6,117 nucleotides of DNA from Bacteroidetes bacterium 4572_114 (GTDB taxonomy: Bacteria > Bacteroidota > Bacteroidia > Bacteroidales > 4484-276): contig NIVA01000115.1 of the NCBI GenBank assembly GCA_002254335.1, forward strand, positions 1 to 6,117. Direction: 5' to 3'. Of the stretch, positions 1 to 4,127 are shown piece by piece. The notes below the pieces were generated by a model. The model had not been told where the DNA came from. It saw nothing but the letters and a program-made list of their open reading frames with translations, and did not search any database. How positions within the stretch are numbered: position 1 is the stretch's first letter; every line of letters starts with the position of its first letter. The translations under genes and the position numbers were made by a program.

Positions 1-2433
1 ATGATGGGCTTGCCATTGGAAGGGAAACATAAAGAACGGGTGAAAGGAATAGAAGGGGAAGCCCTGGAAAAACTCATCTTAAAAAACCTGCGCGATCTCA
101 TCATCTCCGCAACACAGGACAAACCCCGTATCTACCTTATCGAAGATATGCACTGGGCAGATAGTTCTTCGTTAACCTTGTTTGAATCTTTGTATAAACT
201 TTCACAAAATTACCCAGTGATGTTTATCAATGTAATGCGGCCGGGATATAAAGAAACCGGGGATTATATTTTAAAATACCTTGTGGATAATTTCCCGGGC
301 GACCATTCCACAATTAATGTAAACCCACTTGAAGAGAAGGAATCAGATAAGCTCATCAAAAACCTTCTGCGTGAAACTCCACTTCCGGAAGATATCCACA
401 AGATGATTATCCGCAAAACTGAGGGTAATCCATTTTTTATTGAAGAGATCATCCGAAGTTTTATTGATGAAGGAATCATCGAGGTAAAAGAGGGAAACTT
501 TATTGTTACCGAAAAAATCAAAGATGTCAATATCCCTGAAACCATAAACGAAGCTATACTTTCCCGTGTTGACAAACTGGATGAAAAAACCAGGGAGTTA
601 CTCAACACAGCCTCTGTAATGGGAAGGAACTTTTACTACAAAGTACTGGAAGAAGCCACCGATACCATTGAAGAACTTGACGAAAGGCTGGCTTATCTTT
701 CCGAAGTGCAATTGATCAGCGAAACCAAAAAAAAGGAAGAGATAGAGTACCTTTTTAAACACGCACTTGCCCAGCAGTTGACCTACGATGCCATGATGCT
801 GCAATCCCGGAAAGACACACATTTGAAGATCGCCCGTTCCATCGAAAAGGTATTTGCTGAAAACATACATGAGTTTTATGGAACCCTGGTTTATCATTAT
901 AGTAAGGCTGAAAACTATAAAAAGACTGAAGAATATTTAATACTGGCCGGGGACCAGGCGTTAGGTACAGGTGCTTCCTCGGAGGCGTCAAGTTTTTTCA
1001 AGGAAGTATTGAGTATTTATTCGAAACATCCGGATATACTAACCGATGATGATAAAATAGCAGATCTATATTTTAAAATTGGCCTTGCACTTCATCAGGG
1101 TGGTAACAATATTGAAGCGATTGATTATTTTGATAAATACCATGAACTGAAAGGTTTTTATTTCCCCAAAAATAAACTGATAAAAATTCTGGGGGCCATT
1201 TATTATTTCTTTTATTTCATCATTTCAGTTTATTTCAATAGGTATTTTTATAAAAAGCCTTATTCAGATGCTTCATTCAAAATGATATTGATTTTTTCCC
1301 AACGGGGCGAAGCAATGACCACCATCAATCCTGCCAGGTTTTTTATCGAAATATTTTATGGATCACGTCTTCTGTGTAATTATGATTTCACCAAAACTGA
1401 TATCACTGCCGGGATATTTTGTGAAATGAGTACCTTCCTTTTCTGGACAGGTATTTCGATGCGCATCTCCAATAAAATTCATGAATTAGCAAGAAAGAGC
1501 ATTAACGAAAAGCAAATCAAGTCGCTTGTAAAATATCGGTTTATAAGATCAATGTATGAATATTTAACAGGAAACTGGGATAAGGATATAGATATTGAAT
1601 ACACTTATAATTTGGGAATGCGAATAGGTGCGTTTTGGGAAACAACAATTTTTATATTGTATTGTGGGTTACAGGAAATTGAAAATGGATCATGGAAAGA
1701 AACAAAAAAATACATGGACAGGCTGTTGAATATTTCAGAATATTTTGAGAACAGTCATGCAAAAGCACAATATTATCGTCTGGCAGGTCGGGCTTATAAT
1801 AAATTCAGAAAGTTGGATGAGTCTTTAAAAAACACTAATGAAGGGAAATTGTACACATCTAGTACCGGCCATATTGCAATGCTTTTTACTATTTATTGTA
1901 ACCGTTCCATTGCCTGTTCATTAACAAATAAAATTGCTGAAGCAGAGATTAATATACTGGAAGCAGAGAAATTACTTGCTGACAGAAAACGAATTGTAGT
2001 GTATCACACAGCATTTCTGTTGGCAAAAACACATTATGAAATAGCATTACTTAATAAATCTCAAAAGGATAAAATTGCTGCTAAAAATTCTTTAAGAACA
2101 TCAAAATCACTTATCAAAAAATCAAAAAAGGTAGTTGGTAATCTGGCTGAAGCCTATCGTTTAAGAGCAAACATTTATTTAATATTAAACAAGAGGTCAA
2201 AAGCATTTCACAATTTTTCCAAAGCCATCGAAACCAGCGAAAAATACAATGCTAAACTCGAACTCTCCCGCGCCTATTTCGAAACAGGCAAATTCCTTTC
2301 CGATCCAAAAACAAAACGCAAACAACTCAACGGCCTCTCAGGAAATGATTACCTCGAAAAAGCCCGGGCGATGTTTGAAGATATGGATTTGAAATGGGAT
2401 TTGGAGGAATACCGGAAGTTAATCTCCGGCTAG
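1..2433 (+). CDS. AAA/NTPase-TPR signalling protein of the cyclase-like/AAA/TPR family, 5' part not visible
   Basis: This open frame encodes 810 residues and ends at TAG 2431-2433. Residues 1 to about 340 align without gaps to residues 317 onward of the protein starting at 4128 (offset 5075 bases; roughly three quarters identical by eye). The visible part therefore lacks the cyclase-like domain and Walker A. A Walker B-like IEDMHWAD lies at 47-54, the TEGNPFF motif at 140-146, an LSRVDKLDEKTRELLNTASV segment near 188-207, and the YLFKHALAQQLTYD motif near 250. These motifs are typical of the STAND-like ATPase core found in bacterial cyclase/AAA/TPR and PknK/LuxR-type regulators. Residues from about 300 to 800 are helical and TPR-like. 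A very hydrophobic, aromatic stretch at about 392-413 may be a buried helix or a membrane segment. The likely role is a cytoplasmic ATP-dependent signal transducer; its ligand is unknown. The ATG at position 1 matches an internal Met-Met pair in the paralogue, so it is probably not the true start. Codons and GC shift within the gene (AT-rich at about 1000-2215). Confidence 0.85.
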   Translation: MMGLPLEGKHKERVKGIEGEALEKLILKNLRDLIISATQDKPRIYLIEDMHWADSSSLTLFESLYKLSQNYPVMFINVMRPGYKETGDYILKYLVDNFPGDHSTINVNPLEEKESDKLIKNLLRETPLPEDIHKMIIRKTEGNPFFIEEIIRSFIDEGIIEVKEGNFIVTEKIKDVNIPETINEAILSRVDKLDEKTRELLNTASVMGRNFYYKVLEEATDTIEELDERLAYLSEVQLISETKKKEEIEYLFKHALAQQLTYDAMMLQSRKDTHLKIARSIEKVFAENIHEFYGTLVYHYSKAENYKKTEEYLILAGDQALGTGASSEASSFFKEVLSIYSKHPDILTDDDKIADLYFKIGLALHQGGNNIEAIDYFDKYHELKGFYFPKNKLIKILGAIYYFFYFIISVYFNRYFYKKPYSDASFKMILIFSQRGEAMTTINPARFFIEIFYGSRLLCNYDFTKTDITAGIFCEMSTFLFWTGISMRISNKIHELARKSINEKQIKSLVKYRFIRSMYEYLTGNWDKDIDIEYTYNLGMRIGAFWETTIFILYCGLQEIENGSWKETKKYMDRLLNISEYFENSHAKAQYYRLAGRAYNKFRKLDESLKNTNEGKLYTSSTGHIAMLFTIYCNRSIACSLTNKIAEAEINILEAEKLLADRKRIVVYHTAFLLAKTHYEIALLNKSQKDKIAAKNSLRTSKSLIKKSKKVVGNLAEAYRLRANIYLILNKRSKAFHNFSKAIETSEKYNAKLELSRAYFETGKFLSDPKTKRKQLNGLSGNDYLEKARAMFEDMDLKWDLEEYRKLISG

Positions 2434-2514
2434 TCACCCCGTGAATAACTTCAAGGTAATGGCTCTTTGCTTAAAATTAGTGCTTCGCTCCCTGACAGGA
2501 TTCACGGGGTGACT
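2432..2514. repeat. 83-bp element with perfect 15-bp inverted ends (MITE/REPIN-like or large hairpin)
   Basis: The left arm AGTCACCCCGTGAAT (2432-2446) is the exact reverse complement of the right arm ATTCACGGGGTGACT (2500-2514). The arms are separated by 53 bp with no open reading frame. The left arm begins inside the TAG stop codon of the upstream gene, so the element supplies part of that stop. Homology to the lost gene's tail resumes about 8 bp after the right arm. The GC-rich arms are followed by GATCGTTTTT (2515-2524), so the transcript could also fold into a stem that helps end transcription, although the long loop is unlike a standard intrinsic terminator. No clear target-site duplication is visible. 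A non-autonomous mobile or palindromic intergenic repeat is the favoured reading, but copy number cannot be judged from one window. Confidence 0.7.
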
Positions 2515-2516
2515 GA

Positions 2517-2630
2517 TCGTTTTTAAACGGCCACCCTGCCAGCTACTACCTCGATAAAGCAAAAACTATGTTTAAAGAAATGGACTTGCAGTGGGATTTG
2601 GATCAATTCAGAAAGTTAAGCCATAGCTGA
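2517..2630 (+). pseudogene. Orphan C-terminal tail (A) of a cyclase-like/AAA/TPR family gene
   Basis: The frame opens after a stop at 2514-2516 and ends at TGA 2628-2630. It encodes about 37 residues including LNG, then YYLDKAKTMFKEMDLQWDLD and FRKLSHS. This matches the last residues of the gene ending at 2433 (LNG, then DYLEKARAMFEDMDLKWDLE and YRKLISG). There is no upstream body, no plausible start codon, and homology begins just after the 83-bp inverted-repeat element. It is therefore the remnant of a family member whose remaining ~950 or more codons are gone, or a duplicated gene tail. Over 64 bases (2538-2601) it differs from tail B at only 6 positions. It is unlikely to be translated as a functional peptide. 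Confidence 0.8.
2576..2601 (+). repeat. Direct repeat copy 1 flanking the DUF4143 ATPase gene
   Basis: These 26 bp are identical to 4062-4087, inside a longer 64-bp match (2538-2601 versus 4024-4087, 58 of 64 identical). Both copies code for the EMDLQWDL motif of the family tail. The pair brackets the intact ATPase gene in the same orientation, 1486 bp apart, and could recombine to remove it. Confidence 0.85.
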
Positions 2631-2648
2631 AGAATTAAGCAAATACGG

Positions 2649-2697
2649 TGAAATGTTCAGATATATCGAAAGATATTTGTACATTTGCTGAAATGTT
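2649..2697. repeat. Pair of 9-bp direct repeats upstream of the ATPase gene
   Basis: TGAAATGTT occurs at 2649-2657 and again at 2689-2697, exactly 40 bp apart, so the two copies lie on nearly the same face of the helix. The second copy overlaps the predicted transcription start region. A palindrome GATATATC lies between them (2660-2667). This could be a regulator binding pair or simply low-complexity AT-rich sequence; the sequence alone cannot decide. Confidence 0.3.
2680..2687 (+). promoter_or_regulatory. Possible Bacteroidota-type -7 element (TAnnTTTG) for the ATPase gene
   Basis: TACATTTG matches the TAnnTTTG consensus known for the primary sigma factor of Bacteroides-like bacteria. It lies 25 bp before the ATG at 2713, which would give a leader of about 20 nt. 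No convincing TTTG -33 element is seen at the expected distance; the sequence there is only ATGTTC-like. It is the only good match between the orphan tail and the gene, which suggests the ATPase is transcribed independently. Confidence 0.35.
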
Positions 2698-2712
2698 ACG
2701 TTGTAATTGAAT

Positions 2713-3924
2713 ATGATTGAAAGAACCGTCAGCCTTCAAAAACTTAAAGCCTATACTGGTAAACCGTTAATTAAAATCATTAGCGGTATGAGGCGAGTAG
2801 GAAAAAGTATTTTGCTAAAACAGTTTCGCGATAAACTTTTTGATGAAAATATCCCGAAAAAGAATATCCTGTTGATCAATATGGAGTCGCTTGAAAATGA
2901 CTTCATCAAGGATTATATGGATTTGTACAATTATGTTAAACAGGAATTATCACTGCAAAGTGGAAAAAAGTACCTGTTAATTGACGAAGTTCAGGAAATT
3001 GAAAAATGGGAAAAAGCAGTAAATTCTTTCCTTTCCGATGGTGCTTATGATATAACTCTTACTGGTTCCAATGCCCGAATGCTTTCAGCTGAACTTTCAA
3101 CGTTGCTTTCAGGAAGGTATATTGAATTTCCTCTTTATCCTTTTACTTTCAGGGATTTTTTAAGAATTCGTAAACTCAATAATAGTGAGGAGCATATAAG
3201 GGATACCTTCGGGCACTTTTTACGTTATGGCGGACTTCCGGGCATTCACACATTGCCCTTTTCCGATGAAATTATTTTCCCATACCTAAATGCGATTTAT
3301 AATACTGTTTTATTAAAAGATGTTGTTGCCAAGAATAGAGTAAGGGATGTTGAGCAACTGGAAAGAATATCCCGGTTTGTTTTGAGTAATATCGGAAATA
3401 TAACTTCAGCAAAAAAAATCTCAGAATATCTTAAGTCACAACGAACAAAAATTGCTGTAGAAACAGTACAGAATTATTTATTTTACTTCTGCCAGGCATT
3501 TATGCTTCATAAGGTAAATCGGTATGACCTGAAAGGAAAAAAAATTCTTGAATATTCTGAAAAATACTATCCTGCTGATATTGGCCTGAGGTTTGGCGTT
3601 ACAGGATATTCCGATGCGGATATTTCAGGCGTGCTCGAAACAATTGTTTACCTGGAACTACTAAATCGTGGTTATAAGGTTTTTGTTGGGCAAACAGGGG
3701 TTCAGGAAATTGATTTCATTGCAGAAAAACAAGATGAGAAACTTTACATCCAGGTTGCGTACCTGCTTAATCAAGAATCGACTATTGAGAGAGAATTTGG
3801 AAATCTAATGGCAGTGAAAGATAATTTCCCAAAAATGGTATTATCATTAGACGAATACGGTGAAAAATCCAGGCAGGGCATCATTCGGAAAAACTTAATC
3901 AAATTTTTGTTGGAAGAACCTTAA
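2713..3924 (+). CDS. AAA+ ATPase with C-terminal DUF4143 / nuclease-like domain (COG1373 type)
   Basis: This is an intact 403-residue gene of normal length for the family. Walker A is GMRRVGKS at residues 25-32, Walker B YLLIDE at 87-92, and the sensor-like TGSN at 117-120 is followed by the conserved GR at 134-135 and the FPLYPFTFRDFL segment. The C-terminal half carries the DUF4143 pattern: E309, then YLELLNRGYKVFVG (E315), then EIDFIA (332-337) and YIQVAY near 345-350. The last two resemble a PD-(D/E)XK nuclease fold in which a Gln replaces one expected acidic residue. Members bind ATP, but no general cellular role is established; these genes are widespread, multicopy and often laterally transferred. 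The start is ATG 2713; TTG 2707 is also in frame, and a stop at 2704-2706 blocks any longer version. It lies between two orphan tails of the neighbouring gene family and shows no sequence relation to them, so it is probably an insertion into the array. Confidence 0.93.
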   Translation: MIERTVSLQKLKAYTGKPLIKIISGMRRVGKSILLKQFRDKLFDENIPKKNILLINMESLENDFIKDYMDLYNYVKQELSLQSGKKYLLIDEVQEIEKWEKAVNSFLSDGAYDITLTGSNARMLSAELSTLLSGRYIEFPLYPFTFRDFLRIRKLNNSEEHIRDTFGHFLRYGGLPGIHTLPFSDEIIFPYLNAIYNTVLLKDVVAKNRVRDVEQLERISRFVLSNIGNITSAKKISEYLKSQRTKIAVETVQNYLFYFCQAFMLHKVNRYDLKGKKILEYSEKYYPADIGLRFGVTGYSDADISGVLETIVYLELLNRGYKVFVGQTGVQEIDFIAEKQDEKLYIQVAYLLNQESTIEREFGNLMAVKDNFPKMVLSLDEYGEKSRQGIIRKNLIKFLLEEP

Positions 3925-3960
3925 GCAATTGCCAAAATTGATAAATTATCCCTAATTTGA

Positions 3961-4122
3961 TTCGACCTGAACAAATTCCTCTCCAATCCAAATAACAAGT
4001 ACAATGACTTAAATGACCAATCTGCCAGCCATTACCTTGAAAAAGCAAAAACCATGTTTGAAGAAATGGACTTGCAGTGGGATTTGGCGGAGTATAAAAA
4101 AATTGTTGAACAAAACCCCTAA
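3961..4122 (+). pseudogene. Orphan C-terminal tail (B) of a cyclase-like/AAA/TPR family gene
   Basis: The frame opens after TGA 3958-3960 and ends at TAA 4120-4122, coding for 53 residues with no suitable start. It contains NKFLSNPNNKYNDLNDQSAS, then HYLEKAKTMFEEMDLQWDLA and YKKIVEQNP. This aligns with the end of the gene finishing at 2433 (GKFLSDP, then DYLEKARAMFEDMDLKWDLE and YRKLISG). Homology starts about 37 bp after the ATPase stop codon, so the body of this copy was lost or replaced on its 5' side. Its stop lies 5 bp before the start codon of the next family gene, which shows that the ancestral genes were packed tightly head to tail. It might still be read through on a transcript serving the downstream gene. 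Confidence 0.85.
4062..4087 (+). repeat. Direct repeat copy 2 flanking the DUF4143 ATPase gene
   Basis: Identical over 26 bp to 2576-2601 and part of the 64-bp, 58-match block 4024-4087. It encodes the EMDLQWDL signature inside tail B. The gene 1 tail is clearly less similar over the same block (about 48 of 64), so copies 1 and 2 are each other's closest relatives here. Confidence 0.85.
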
Positions 4123-4127
4123 GAGCT

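Noticed and set aside
264..897. Minus-strand open frames opposite gene 1
   Set aside because: They lie wholly opposite a well-conserved coding region, show no recognisable domain and follow from the base composition of the + strand codons.
1174..1239. Certain transmembrane helix in gene 1
   Set aside because: The stretch is very hydrophobic and Lys-flanked, but it lies between helical repeats in a protein family that is otherwise soluble, so a buried helix is equally likely; it is noted in the gene entry only.
2707..2712. TTG as start of the DUF4143 ATPase gene
   Set aside because: It adds only two residues, and ATG at 2713 gives the usual N-terminus of the family, so ATG is preferred.
3926..3940. 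Possible terminator after the ATPase gene (CAATT/AATTG)
   Set aside because: The arms are only 5 AT-rich pairs and no T-run follows, so it cannot be supported as an intrinsic terminator.
3951..3958. CTAATTTG as a promoter element for the downstream gene
   Set aside because: It misses the first T of TAnnTTTG, has no -33 partner and lies about 170 bp before the start codon.
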